Positions 36,770 through 47,827 of a DNA stretch of 64,000 nucleotides are shown here, one piece after another. The first letter of the stretch is position 1, and each line of letters opens with the position of its first letter. The notes beneath the pieces are model-generated. The model did not search any database, had not been told where the DNA came from, and worked only from the letters and a program-made list of their open reading frames with translations. The stretch is from Roseovarius sp. (GTDB lineage: Bacteria; Pseudomonadota; Alphaproteobacteria; Rhodobacterales; Rhodobacteraceae). Both the position numbers and the translations under genes were made by a program. The DNA lies in assembly GCA_027493545.1 (NCBI GenBank), contig JAOSKR010000004.1:186001-250000 (forward strand). Reading direction: 5' to 3'.

Positions 36770-36860
36770 GGCCGGGGCTGCGCGCGGGGCTGTGGGCAGG
36801 ACCTGCTTTGGTGTATGATGGATCGCACCAGCGATGTGTCATGACACCGGGGAGGGCACC

Positions 36861-37151
36861 ATGCGCTATGTCACGATCACCACATGGGAAACCACCAGCG
36901 GGGCGGATTACGACCTCGCCCTGCGGTCGGTCCGGGAAAAGCGCCTGCCGGCGCTCAGGGAGATGGGCGCCAGCCGGGTGACGGTGGTGCGCACATCGGA
37001 CCGGACCAGCGCGGTCATCACCGAATGGCCCGACGAGATGACCCGCGACGCCGCCGAGGCCGCCATCGCCGCGGTGCGCGACAAGGTCCGCCGCGAGGAC
37101 ATGATCCGCATGACCGGCGAGATGAAGGGCGCGGTGGTGGCCGAAGTCTGA
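36861..37151 (+). CDS. Small protein, possible dimeric alpha-beta barrel
   Basis: The 96-residue product reads MRYVTITTWETTSGADYDLA, ALREMGASRVTVVRTSDRTSAVITEWPDE (in two pieces) and ends GEMKGAVVAEV. The strand-helix-strand alternation suggests a ferredoxin-like/dimeric alpha-beta barrel fold. A GGGGAGGG box precedes ATG 36861. It lies 92 bases after lepA and just before the REP region. I recognise no named family. Confidence 0.65.
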   Translation: MRYVTITTWETTSGADYDLALRSVREKRLPALREMGASRVTVVRTSDRTSAVITEWPDEMTRDAAEAAIAAVRDKVRREDMIRMTGEMKGAVVAEV

Positions 37152-37210
37152 GGGGCGGAGGGCCGCGCGGCCGGCCATGCTTTTGCGCTGCGTGCCCGCG
37201 TGCCCGTGTA

Positions 37211-37294
37211 TGCCGGGCTTCAGCCCGGCACCCCTGCCAACCGGATTGCCGGTGATCAGAGCGGGGAGGTACGCCGGGCTGAAGCCCGGCCTAC
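37211..37294. repeat. Pair of REP-type palindromes
   Basis: TGCCGGGCTTCAGCCCGGCA (37211-37230) is a perfect palindrome with a two-base loop. About 40 bases on, GTACGCCGGGCTGAAGCCCGGCC (37269-37291) repeats it in the opposite loop orientation. This paired, head-to-tail arrangement is typical of bacterial REP elements and sits beside a fragment of a REP-associated transposase. Confidence 0.8.
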
Positions 37295-37308
37295 GGTGCG
37301 AGAAACGG

Positions 37309-37539
37309 GAATGCGCCATCTGGCAGCGGCGGTTCTGGGAGCGTCATATCCGCGACAGAGCGGATTTCGATGCCCATATGCGCTATTGCTGGGGCAACCC
37401 GGTCAGGCACGGACTCGTCGAACGGGCCGTTGACTGGCCGTATTCGTCGATCCACCGCGACGTGGGCGCCGGCAGGGTGGCGCCGGAATGGGCGGGCACG
37501 GTGGCGAACGGCGATTTCGGAGAGGCGGCGCGGGCGTAG
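37309..37539 (+). pseudogene. REP-associated tyrosine transposase (RAYT) C-terminal fragment
   Basis: The frame reads AIWQRRFWERHIRDRADFDA, then MRYCWGNPVRHGLVERAVDW and PYSSIHRDVGAGRV, the C-terminal third of RAYT (Y1/HUH-like) transposases. The upstream part with the HUH and catalytic Tyr motifs is gone; in its place are the two REP palindromes. An in-frame ATG exists at 37177 but the sequence from there to 37300 is repeat. It is a relic, not a working transposase. Confidence 0.75.
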
Positions 37540-37610
37540 GGTGGGGTTTTCACCCCGCCGATGCGCGGTGTTGGTCGTAACGGAATGGTGGGTTGGAAAT
37601 TCACCCTACG
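37535..37610. repeat. Second REP-like inverted repeat
   Basis: CGTAGGGTG (37535-37543) pairs with CACCCTACG (37602-37610). Inside lies a shorter hairpin, GTGGGGTTTTCACCCC. Sequence style (GTAGGGTGGG...CACCC) is common in BIME/REP-type repeats and is distinct from the CCGGGCT pair upstream. Confidence 0.6.
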
Positions 37611-37637
37611 GTATGCCGCACACACCACGCCGCGTCT

Positions 37638-39291
<1,654 letters not shown>

Positions 39292-39433
39292 GAGCCTTCG
39301 TTCCTTACTGTCGCCGGGTTGAGCCGCATCTAATCTCCCGGCGCGGGGAATACAAACGGCGAGGCGTCCGAACCGCACCGGGGCTTTCATCTTTCCGCAA
39401 ATACTCCCGCCGGAGGCGGCCCGCGGTGCGGCC

Positions 39434-40107
39434 ATGCCCCTGACCGGCGCGCGAAAACCGCTGGACAGGGCTGCGCCCGTGCGGCCAAAGAGGCGCCATG
39501 CGCCAGACGCTTCCCCCATACGCCCCGGACAGGCGGTCGGGCTTCTGGGCGGGTCGTTCGATCCGCCGCATCAGGGCCATGTCCATATCAGCCGCGAGGC
39601 GCTCAGGCGGTTCGCGCTCGACCGGGTGTGGTGGCTGGTAAGCCCCGGCAACCCGCTCAAGCCGCATGGGCCGGCGCCGCTGGCCCGCCGCATGGCCGCA
39701 GCCCGCGCGCTCGTCGATCACCCGCGCATGGCGGTCAGCGATTTCGAGGTCCGCGCCGGCACGCGCTATACCGCGGAGACGCTGGCGGCGTTACAGGCGG
39801 CACGGCGGTGCGCTTCGTGTGGCTGATGGGGGCCGACAATCTGGCGCAGTTCCACCTCTGGCAGGACTGGCGCGAAATCGTGGAACGGGTGCCGATGGGC
39901 ATTCTGGCCCGGCCCGGACAGAGGATTTCGGCGCGGTTGTCCAGGACCGCGCGAATCTACGCCCATGCCCGCCTGCGATCATCCGAGAGCCATCTTCTGG
40001 CCCGGGCGCGCGCGCCGGCTTGGTGCTTCATCAACGTGCCGATGCGGATCATCTCATCGACCGATCTGCGCGCGGCCGGCGATTGGTGCCGATCCGGCAA
40101 CAATTGA
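39434..40107 (+). CDS. nadD: Nicotinate-nucleotide adenylyltransferase, one frameshift
   Basis: NadD makes deamido-NAD from nicotinate mononucleotide and [24 protein letters not shown] contains the HxGH nucleotidyltransferase motif (here HQGH), followed by [13 protein letters not shown] missing base near 39806 shifts to [20 protein letters not shown] and the C-terminal ISSTDLRA (ISSTxxR). A basic leader of about 35 residues precedes the fold. With nadK in the same window it covers two steps of NAD(P) synthesis. Confidence 0.92.
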
Positions 40108-40131
40108 ATGCCCCCGCATGCGTATTCCGCA

Positions 40132-40159
40132 TTGTCTGACTGCATCGCCGTGGCATAAT
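40132..40159 (+). promoter_or_regulatory. Sigma-70-like promoter for dacB
   Basis: TTGTCT (40132-40137) and CATAAT (40154-40159) are separated by 16 bases. The expected transcription start, about seven bases on, falls at or next to the dacB ATG (40167), and no ribosome-binding site precedes that ATG. This implies a leaderless or nearly leaderless mRNA. Confidence 0.45.
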
Positions 40160-40166
40160 TAACCAT

Positions 40167-41656
40167 ATGCTCAAACGTGTTTCGAGACGGGTATTTCTGG
40201 GAAGCGCAGCCGCGGGGCTGGCCGGGCTGGGGTGGGCTGCTCCCCCGAGACCTCGTTGCGACCACAGGCGCGCCCGCGTGATTTCGGCGCGCGCGCGGGG
40301 CCGCGGCCCGACGGGCTGATCGAGGCGGCGCGGCTCGGCGGGCGCGTCAGCTATGCGGTGGTCGATGTCGCCTCGGGCCGGGTGCTCGAAAGCCGCGAGG
40401 GCGGCCTCGGCCAGCCGCCCGCGAGCGTGACCAAGGTGATCACCGCGCTTTACGCGCTCGATGTCCTGGGGCCGGAACATCGCTTCGAGACGCGGCTTCT
40501 GGCCGCCGGCCCGCTGCGCGACGGCGTGATCGACGGCGACCTGATCCTCGCCGGCGGCGGCGATCCCTCGCTCGACACCGATGCGCTGGCCGAGATGGCC
40601 GCGCGGCTGAAATCAGCAGGCGTGCACGAGGTGCGCGGCGCGTTCCGGGTGTGGTCCGGCGCGCAGCCCTATCAGCGCGTCATCGACCCCTCCCAGCCCG
40701 CGCATGTCAGCTACAACCCCTCGATCTCGGGGCTGAACCTCAACTACAACCGGGTGCATTTCGAGTGGAAGCAGGCCGGCACGGGCTACACCGTGACGAT
40801 GGATGCCCGCTCGGCCCGGTATCGCCCCGAAGTGCGCGTGGCGCGGATCACGGTGGCGCCGCGCGATCTGCCGGTCTACACCTATGCCGACCGCGGCGAT
40901 CACGACGCCTGGACCGTCGCCCGCGGCGCCCTGGGCGAGGGCGGGTCGCGCTGGCTGCCGGTGCGCCGCCCGGCCGCCTACACGGCCGAGGTCTTTGCCA
41001 CCTTCGCCCGCACCCACGGGATCGAGCTGACCCCGGGCCCGCCGCTGGATCAGCCGCCTGCCGGGCAGGTGCTGGTGACCTGGAAGAGCCCGACACTCAG
41101 CGACATCCTGCATGGCATGCTGAAATACTCCAACAACCTCACCGCGGAACTGGTGGGTATGGCCGCCACCGCGCGCCGGCGCGGGCAGCCGGCGCCGCTG
41201 GCGGTTTCGGCGCGCGAGATGAGCTACTGGGCACAGGACCGGCTGCGGATGCCGGGAGCCCGGCTCGTCGATCATTCGGGGCTGGGCGAGGCGTCGCGGC
41301 TGGGGGCGATGGGGCTGGCGCGTGCGATGGCACTGACGCACTCCGAGGGCCGGCTCAAGCCCCTGCTCAAGGACTTTCCGATGCGCGACGGCGACGGCAC
41401 GCCGGTGCCCGGCCACCCCGTCATGGTTGCGGCGAAGACCGGCACGCTCTATTTCGTCAGTTCGTTGGCGGGCTACGTCAGCGCACCCGGCAGCCCCGAA
41501 CTGGCCTTCGCGATATTCGCCGCCAATTCGCAGCTGCGCGAGGGTTACGACCGCACTAGCGGCGAACGGCCACCGGGCGCCTATGGCTGGAACCAGCGCG
41601 CCAAGGAGCTGCAGCAGGGACTCATCGAGCGTTGGGCGCGCATCTACGGCAGCTAA
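40167..41656 (+). CDS. dacB: D-alanyl-D-alanine carboxypeptidase/endopeptidase (PBP4 family), one frameshift
   Basis: The N-terminus MLKRVSRRVFLGSAAAGLAG is a Tat-like or Sec signal (RRVFLG). A C run near 40243 lacks one base, after which the mature protein is continuous: ASVTKVITALYAL with the SxxK active site, YSNNLTAEL with the SxN motif, and VAAKTGTL with KTG. The long insertion between SxxK and SxN (about 230 residues) is typical of S13 peptidases. It trims peptidoglycan stem peptides in the periplasm. It lies downstream of nadD on the same strand, 59 bases away. Confidence 0.92.
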
Positions 41657-41799
41657 AGCGTGTCGCGTTCAATTGGAAACGGTTCGACGGCGGGCACGCG
41701 ACCGCCCGGGTGGGCGCGGAACGCGCCCGCCTTGGGGCGGGCGGTCGCGTGCCCGTCGCTGGCGCGACGGGCGGATGCTTCAATCAAACACGACACGCT
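41657..41799. repeat. MITE-like element with nested inverted repeats after dacB
   Basis: Outer arms AGCGTGTCGCGTTCAATTG (41657-41675) and CAATCAAACACGACACGCT (41781-41799) match 16 of 19 bases as an inverted repeat. Inside, CGGGCACGCGACCGCCCG (41691-41708) and its perfect complement (41738-41755) form an 18-base stem, and a third GC-rich hairpin lies in the loop. The 143-base unit begins immediately at the dacB stop codon. No coding potential. From here to 42094 I see no gene. Confidence 0.75.
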
Positions 41800-42094
41800 C
41801 TCGGCGCGAAACCCCAACAGGTTGTTCCGGTCAGAAGCCCGCCACAATGGTGCTGTCAGGTGCCGCCTGACACTGTCCGGCCAAGGGCCGCGCGCCAGTC
41901 GGCGATCAGGATTGGGCGCCGATTGACACCCCGGAATCCCCGACCGGATCACCCCGCGAAGCACACGCGGGATGCCGGTCGGTGATCTGCCACCAATTCC
42001 TGCCCGAGAGAGGATAAAGGCGGCTCATTTCGGCACCCACGCCGCGAAGCGCCTTCGGTCACATCCGGCGGCCTTGGGTCTTGGCCCGAATGCT

Positions 42095-43780
42095 TCAGTC
42101 GTCCTGGCCCCGGTAGCGGCGATAGGGCAAGGGATTCCACACTCGCTCGCTCAGGCTGTTCCCGTCCGGCACCGCCGGCACGGCGTCCAGCAGTTGTTTC
42201 GCCGCGGTCAATTCGCGTTCGGCCTCTGTCCGGTCCTGGTACATGAATTCATCCGAAGCCTCCTCCGGTGCCAGCGCCACCTTTTCCTGCAGATCGGACA
42301 AGACCATTTCCTGATGGTTCTTGAGCGTCTTGCGGGCCTCGATCACCCAGGATTCCTGCAGGCCATGATTATGGTCCGCGAGGCTGCTGTATTCGCGGTG
42401 GATGTCGCCATAAATCCGGTGGGCGTTGGCGCGCACGTCAAGGCTGGCAGACTCCAGATCACGCACCGTCAGTTCCTCCGCTTCAAGCGCCCCGGGGCGC
42501 AAGGGGCCGCCAAGGCGGGTATACGCGCGATAATAGGGGTACATGCCGTGCACCACCTTGCTCACCGGAAGCGTGCCTTCGCCGGTTTCGTCGAGGCCTT
42601 TCGGCTGCACACCCTGGATCGCGATGCGCGCGGCCTCGGGGCGGACAACCTCCTTGGCGGGCAGTATGCCGTGACGCAGCATTTCGCGGATGCTGGTGCC
42701 GGAAATATTGAGCCGGTAGCGCTCGTCATGCGGACAGGTCTGTTCGCTGGCATGGCTTGCGCAGCGCGTGCAGTAGAACACTTCGTGAAACAGCCGGATG
42801 TCGATACCAAGCTCTTCGGCCGGGTATTGATCGAAGATCGAATGGCTGGCGTATTTGTCGTAGAAGCTGCCGATGCCGGCGTGATCGCGCCCGATCAGAG
42901 CATGGGTGCAGCCATAGTTCTTCATGATCAAGGCATGCAGAATCGCTTCGCGTGGGCCCGCGAAGATATAGGTGACCCGCAGGGGCGACATCACGGTGCG
43001 CTCGGTGGGATAATATGTCTCGAGTACGCTGCGGTAGGCCAGCATGCGGTATTCATGACGAACATATTCGCGCTTGGCCATTTCCACCAACGGCTGGACG
43101 AATAGCCCGTCTACCTCTTCGAGCGCGTTTTTGTGGATGTATTCATGACCCCGGTGCAGGGGGTTGGCACCAGTTATGAAACCGGCCACCGATTTGAAAT
43201 TCTTCTCTTCGTAGAACAGGCGCCAGGTGTCCTTCGGTTCGCGCCTGATCTTTTCGAACGGCCCCCAATCGGCGCGTTGCAGCAATGTCACCGGTCCGCC
43301 GATGGAGGTATCGCCCATGCGGCGGAAGATCGAGTCGACGCCGGGGTGGCTTCTGTCGGTGGTGCCGAACAGCTGTTGCGCACGGCCGTTCTTGTCATAG
43401 TCGAACAGGTCTTCGATCTTGAGGATGGCGACGGGTTCGTTGCGGTAATCGGTGAGGGCGACTTCATCGCCCACCGACAGACCCCTGATGATTTCGCTGT
43501 TGCGGTTGCCGACCGGCGCAAAGCTGAGCGGGACCGGCCAGACGGTGCCGTTGGCCAGCCTGCCGTTCTTGAGGACCGAATTGTAGTCCGCCTGGTTCAT
43601 GAAACCGGTGTTGGGCGACAGAACACCGGTGGTGATCATCTCGATGGTGATCACCGCCTCGAGGTCGACGCGGATCGAAGGCAGCGTTCTGGCGCGGGCG
43701 ATGGCTTCATCGCGCTTGTCGGGCGACACCACCTGATTGACCAGTACGCCGCCGTGGGGGTTCTTGCGGGTATCCCCCAA
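42095..43780 (-). CDS. sat: ATP sulfurylase (sulfate adenylyltransferase) with long C-terminal extension
   Basis: The enzyme links sulfate and ATP to APS, in assimilation or (reversed) sulfite oxidation. The core runs to about residue 395: GFMNQADYNSVL, VPLSFAPVG, the nucleotide motif GANPLHRGHEYIH (HxxH), FAGPREAILHA, LIGRDHAGIG and ISGTSIREML. A zinc-type motif CTRC...C.H lies at about residues 345-360, as in Thermus ATPS. About 165 helical, charged residues follow, with no APS-kinase P-loop. The start is uncertain: TTG 43780 as given, or ATG 43799 if one G in the run at about 43775 is an insertion, giving MSKDLNFGDTRKNPHGG. It follows livF on the same strand, 230 bases away. Confidence 0.88.
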   Translation of the reverse strand: MGDTRKNPHGGVLVNQVVSPDKRDEAIARARTLPSIRVDLEAVITIEMITTGVLSPNTGFMNQADYNSVLKNGRLANGTVWPVPLSFAPVGNRNSEIIRGLSVGDEVALTDYRNEPVAILKIEDLFDYDKNGRAQQLFGTTDRSHPGVDSIFRRMGDTSIGGPVTLLQRADWGPFEKIRREPKDTWRLFYEEKNFKSVAGFITGANPLHRGHEYIHKNALEEVDGLFVQPLVEMAKREYVRHEYRMLAYRSVLETYYPTERTVMSPLRVTYIFAGPREAILHALIMKNYGCTHALIGRDHAGIGSFYDKYASHSIFDQYPAEELGIDIRLFHEVFYCTRCASHASEQTCPHDERYRLNISGTSIREMLRHGILPAKEVVRPEAARIAIQGVQPKGLDETGEGTLPVSKVVHGMYPYYRAYTRLGGPLRPGALEAEELTVRDLESASLDVRANAHRIYGDIHREYSSLADHNHGLQESWVIEARKTLKNHQEMVLSDLQEKVALAPEEASDEFMYQDRTEAERELTAAKQLLDAVPAVPDGNSLSERVWNPLPYRRYRGQDD

Positions 43781-44010
43781 AATTCAGATCCTTGGACATT
43801 GCGACTACCCATCCTTTCTTCAGAATAAATGGACACCCCTTGATGACGACCGGTTCTGACTGGAAGCTACGGCGTTTCGGGTGTCATGATGACGACGACC
43901 AGCTCCGTTTCGGTCACGGTATTGCAGTTGGTCGCCAGTCCAGACGGCCTTCCATTCGCCGGACCGGAAAACTGCGGCCTCGTGCAGGGTTTCGCGGCTC
44001 GGGCGGCGGA

Positions 44011-44761
44011 TCAGATTGCAAGGTATTTCTCCCTCAACTCGGCATTCTCCAAGAGTTCCGCGGCGCCGCCGGTATATACCAGCTCGCCGGAGTCGAGGAT
44101 CACCGCCCGGTCGGACAGGCGAAGCGCGGCGACGGCGTTTTGCTCGACGATGATCGTGGTGATGCCGCGCTCTTTGATGCTCTGTACGATCCTTTCGATC
44201 TCCTGCACGATCACCGGCGCAAGCCCTTCATAAGGCTCATCCAGCAGTAACAGCTTGATGTCGCGGGCCAGCGCGCGCGCCACCGCCAGCATCTGCTGCT
44301 CGCCGCCGGACAGGGTTGTGCCCTCCTGGGTTCGCCGCTCGGTAAGGCGTGGGAAATGCTCGTAGATTTCCTCGATACTCCAGCCCTTGTTGGGCGCAAC
44401 CTGCGCCAGTATCAGGTTTTCCTCGACCGTCATGCCCTGGATGATCCGCCGGTCTTCGGGGACCAGTTGTATCCCTGCCTGCGAGGCCTCGAACGCCCGC
44501 ATCGGATGGATCTCCCCGGCCTTCCAGCCAGATCTGACCGGAGGTCAACGTCGGACTGTCAAGCCTGGCGATGGTGCGCAGGGTCGAGGTCTTGCCGGCA
44601 CCGTTGCGGCCCAGAAGCGCGAGGATCTCGCCCTTGCGGACTTCGAGCGTGATGCCCTGCACGATGTAGCTTTCACCGTAATAGGCGTGAACATCCTGCA
44701 ATGCGAAGAAGGCATCGGAGGCGACATTGGCAGGCTTGTTTTCGGCAAATGCAACGTTCAT
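44011..44761 (-). CDS. livF: Branched-chain amino acid-type ABC transporter ATPase LivF, one frameshift
   Basis: Walker A GRNGAGKT follows VRKGEILALL. An extra G near 44518 breaks the frame after GQIWLEG. The next frame has GIQLVPEDRRI, LSGGEQQMLAVARAL, LLLLDEPYEGLAP and IIVEQN, the LivF type. Its ATG overlaps the livG stop (ATGA). It is one of two ATPases driving the importer encoded at 44011-49174. Confidence 0.9.
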
Positions 44762-45531
44762 TCGACTGCTCCTCCCAGATAGGCTTCCTTCACGCGCGGG
44801 TCGCCCTTGACATCCTGCGGCAGACCCGAGGCGATGAACTGCCCCTGTGCCAGCACCGAGACACGATCGGCCGGGGAGAACACCACATGCATGTCGTGCT
44901 CGATGATGACGATGGTCATGCCGCTCTCCTTGATGGTCTGGAGCAGGTCGATCGTGGAGTTGGTGTCATGGCGCGACATGCCGGCCGTCGGCTCGTCGAG
45001 CAGCAAGAGGCGCGGGCGCTGAATCAGGCACATTGCCAGTTCCAGCCGCCTTTTGTCGCCACGCGACAAGGCTCCGGCATGATCCTCGCGCCGGTCATAG
45101 AGACCGAAATCATGCAGCAGCTTTTCGGCCTCTTCGCGGATCTCGATCTGATCCTCGACCGCGTGGAATATGTCGATACGGAACGAGCCATCACGCCGGG
45201 CAAAGGCCGGGGCCATGACGTTGTAGAGCACCGACAGGTCAGCGAATATCTCGGGCGTCTGGAACACCCGCGAGATGCCGAGCTGGTTGATCTCATGGGG
45301 CGACTTGCCGGTCAGCACCGCGCCTTCAAAGATCACTGCGCCGCTGGTCGGAGCAAGCCGCCCGATGATCACGTTCAGCAGGGTCGACTTTCCCGCGCCG
45401 TTCGGTCCGATGATGGCGTGGGTCTGGCCTTCGACGATCTGAAGGTCGATATCCGAGAGCGCCTTCAACCCGCTGAAGTTCTTGTAAACGTCCGCGACAT
45501 GCAGGACGACATTTTGGGTAGCTTCAGTCAT
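44758..45531 (-). CDS. livG: Branched-chain amino acid-type ABC transporter ATPase LivG
   Basis: The 257-residue ATPase has Walker [22 protein letters not shown], an unusual signature [12 protein letters not shown] in place of LSGGQ, Walker [13 protein letters not shown] and [10 protein letters not shown]. The LSRGD variant keeps Ser and one Gly and is seen in some urea/amide transporters of this class. It overlaps livM by eight bases. Confidence 0.9.
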   Translation of the reverse strand: MTEATQNVVLHVADVYKNFSGLKALSDIDLQIVEGQTHAIIGPNGAGKSTLLNVIIGRLAPTSGAVIFEGAVLTGKSPHEINQLGISRVFQTPEIFADLSVLYNVMAPAFARRDGSFRIDIFHAVEDQIEIREEAEKLLHDFGLYDRREDHAGALSRGDKRRLELAMCLIQRPRLLLLDEPTAGMSRHDTNSTIDLLQTIKESGMTIVIIEHDMHVVFSPADRVSVLAQGQFIASGLPQDVKGDPRVKEAYLGGAVE

Positions 45532-46681
45532 TGCCTGCCCTCCCGCTCGCCATTTTCCCCGTCGGCTCGTCGCTTGGCCCGGCGATTCGTCGGAACCGTC
45601 GCACCAACCGTTCGGTGCCTTCGACCAGGCCGCCGGGCAGGAACACCACGATCAGGACGAACATCAGGCCCAGCGTCAGGTGCCACCCTTCGCCGACAAA
45701 TTTCGACATGACGGTCACCATGACCGTCTGCACCCCGTCGGGCAGGAAATCGAAGAAGTTGTTGAGCATGTTGGTGTTGATCGCCGAAAAGATGTTCTCC
45801 AGATACTTGATCAGCCAGGCGCCGACGACCGGCCCGACCAGCGTGCCGACACCGCCGAGCATTGTCATCAGCACCAGATTGCCCGACTCGGTCCATTTCA
45901 TCCGCTCGGCGCCCGCAATCGGATCGGTGACAGCGAGGAGCCCCCCCGCCAGCCCGGCGAACATGCCCGAGATCACGAAGGCGGTGAGCATGTAGGGCTT
46001 GGTGTTGAAACCAGTGTACATCATCCGGGTCTGGTTGGACTTGATCCCGCGCAGCGCCATTCCGAAAGGTGAGGCAAAGATCATCTGCGACAGGAAGAAC
46101 GCCACGATCAGTACCACGGCGCAGATATAAAAGCCGCTGTAGCCGCCGAGTTCGAACCCGAGCAACGAGGGCACGGGCATTCCCGAGGCGGACTGGTTGA
46201 CCCCCAGCATCGCGTCGATGGCGCGCGGATCATCACGCGCGATCAGCAGGCCGGTCTCGCCGAAAGTGATCGGGGTCAGCACCGAATAGGCCAGGCTGTA
46301 GCTCATCTGGGCAAACGCCAGTGTCAGGATCGAGAAATAGATTCCGCTCCTTCGCAGACTGAAATAACCGATGAACAGCGCGAAGATGCCGGCAAAGATC
46401 ACCGCGAAGATCAGCGCCGGGATCATGTCCATTGTCAGCAGCTTGAACGACCAGACCGCCGTATAGGAGCCGACGCCAAGGAAGGCGGCATGGCCGAAAC
46501 TGAGATAGCCGGTCAGGCCGAACAGGATGTTGAAGCCGATCGCGAAGATCGCGTAGATCACGAATTTCTGCATCAGCCCGGGATAGGCTGCGCCCAGGGG
46601 CTTCAGCCAGATCGGCATGGTCAGCACGATGGCGCTGAAGATCACGAGCGTGATGACGTTCTTGCGTGAGAGTGAAAACAT
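45524..46681 (-). CDS. livM: Branched-chain amino acid-type ABC transporter permease LivM
   Basis: The 385-residue inner-membrane protein has eight to ten hydrophobic helices. The LivM block [20 protein letters not shown] lies near residue 55, followed by [20 protein letters not shown] and [16 protein letters not shown] charged C-terminus of about 30 residues is cytoplasmic. Six bases separate it from livH. Complete. Confidence 0.92.
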   Translation of the reverse strand: MFSLSRKNVITLVIFSAIVLTMPIWLKPLGAAYPGLMQKFVIYAIFAIGFNILFGLTGYLSFGHAAFLGVGSYTAVWSFKLLTMDMIPALIFAVIFAGIFALFIGYFSLRRSGIYFSILTLAFAQMSYSLAYSVLTPITFGETGLLIARDDPRAIDAMLGVNQSASGMPVPSLLGFELGGYSGFYICAVVLIVAFFLSQMIFASPFGMALRGIKSNQTRMMYTGFNTKPYMLTAFVISGMFAGLAGGLLAVTDPIAGAERMKWTESGNLVLMTMLGGVGTLVGPVVGAWLIKYLENIFSAINTNMLNNFFDFLPDGVQTVMVTVMSKFVGEGWHLTLGLMFVLIVVFLPGGLVEGTERLVRRFRRIAGPSDEPTGKMASGRAGND

Positions 46682-46687
46682 GGCGGA

Positions 46688-47716
46688 TCAGCCTTCCATG
46701 ATGCCGGAACGACCCATCAGACCACGCGGGCGAACCAGCAGGATGACGATGGCGACGAGATAGATGATGATCTGGTCGATTCCGGGGAGGATTTCCTTGA
46801 CTTCGTTCATCGAGGCGTAGGATTGCAGGATGCCCAGCAGGAACCCGGCCACCACAGCCCCCGGCAGGGAGCCCATGCCCCCGACCACGACGACGACAAA
46901 ACTGAGCACCAGAAAGTCCATGCCGATGTGGTAGTTGGGCGCAAGAAGCGGCGTATACATGGCCCCCGCGACACCCGCGACCACAGCTGCCAGACCAAAG
47001 ATGATGGTGAAACGCCTGTCGATATCGATACCCAGCACGCCCACCGTTTCGCGGTCGGTCATGCCGGCCCGAACCACCATGCCGAAGGTGGTGAACCGCA
47101 TGAAGGCAAACACGGCCCCGATAACGCCCAGCGAGAACAGCAGATAGACCAGACGCCACATCGGATAGGTCAGCTGGTTGGCTTCCATTCCGAGCCACGC
47201 TCCGACATCCGCCGCGCCACGCAGATCGGTCGGGATCGGTTGCGGCATGGGGTTGGCACCAAAGAAGCTCTTGACGATTTCCTGCAACACGATGGCAACG
47301 CCAAAGGTGACGAGGATCTGTTCGGCGTGGCTGCGCTTGTAGAAATGCTTGATCAGCCCGCGTTCCAACGCGATGCCAATCACCAGCATCACGGGAACCG
47401 CAAACAGGACCGAGATCGGCACCGAATAATCGACCAGAAATGCGCCCCAGTCGCCGAGCCAGGCCTGAACCAGCGGTGTGCGCACCTCGACCGCCGCGCC
47501 CCATGGTGACAGCTGGGTCGGGTCGACGGTTACCGTCTCGATTGTCAGCAGCTGGCGCAGCACCACTGCGCAAAAGCAACCCAGCATGAACAAGGCGCCA
47601 TGGGCGAAGTTGACCACGCCCAGGGTTCCGAAAACCAGCGTCAGGCCCAAGGCGATCAGCGCATAGGCGCCGCCCTTGTCCAAGCCATTGAGTAACTGAG
47701 CGAGAATCGCGTCCAT
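46688..47716 (-). CDS. livH: Branched-chain amino acid-type ABC transporter permease LivH
   Basis: The 342-residue permease starts LAQLLNGLDKGGAYALIALG and contains FGTLGVVNFAHGALFMLG, RGLIKHFYKRSHAEQILVTF, RETVGVLGIDI and VVVGGMGSLPGAVVAGFLLG, all LivH hallmarks. An insertion of about 40 residues after the second helix (LTIETVTVDPTQLSPWGAAV) is longer than in classic LivH. It follows the binding-protein gene with a hairpin in the 111-base gap. Confidence 0.92.
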   Translation of the reverse strand: MDAILAQLLNGLDKGGAYALIALGLTLVFGTLGVVNFAHGALFMLGCFCAVVLRQLLTIETVTVDPTQLSPWGAAVEVRTPLVQAWLGDWGAFLVDYSVPISVLFAVPVMLVIGIALERGLIKHFYKRSHAEQILVTFGVAIVLQEIVKSFFGANPMPQPIPTDLRGAADVGAWLGMEANQLTYPMWRLVYLLFSLGVIGAVFAFMRFTTFGMVVRAGMTDRETVGVLGIDIDRRFTIIFGLAAVVAGVAGAMYTPLLAPNYHIGMDFLVLSFVVVVVGGMGSLPGAVVAGFLLGILQSYASMNEVKEILPGIDQIIIYLVAIVILLVRPRGLMGRSGIMEG

Positions 47717-47768
47717 CTTTCCCCCAACCCGGACTTAACCGTGGAAGTTGTTGCGTTGCGGAAGGGAA

Positions 47769-47798
47769 GGGCCGGCGCGGAATGCCAGCGCCGGGCCC
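47769..47798 (-). other. Intercistronic hairpin between binding-protein and livH genes
   Basis: GGGCCGGCGC (47769-47778) pairs with GCGCCGGGCCC (47788-47798), with one bulged G and a nine-base loop. Such stems after a binding-protein gene often stabilise its mRNA or partly stop transcription, giving more binding protein than permease. Here that is an inference. Confidence 0.5.
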
Positions 47799-47827
47799 TG
47801 TTTCGTGCTTTGATCAGTGACGTTCGA

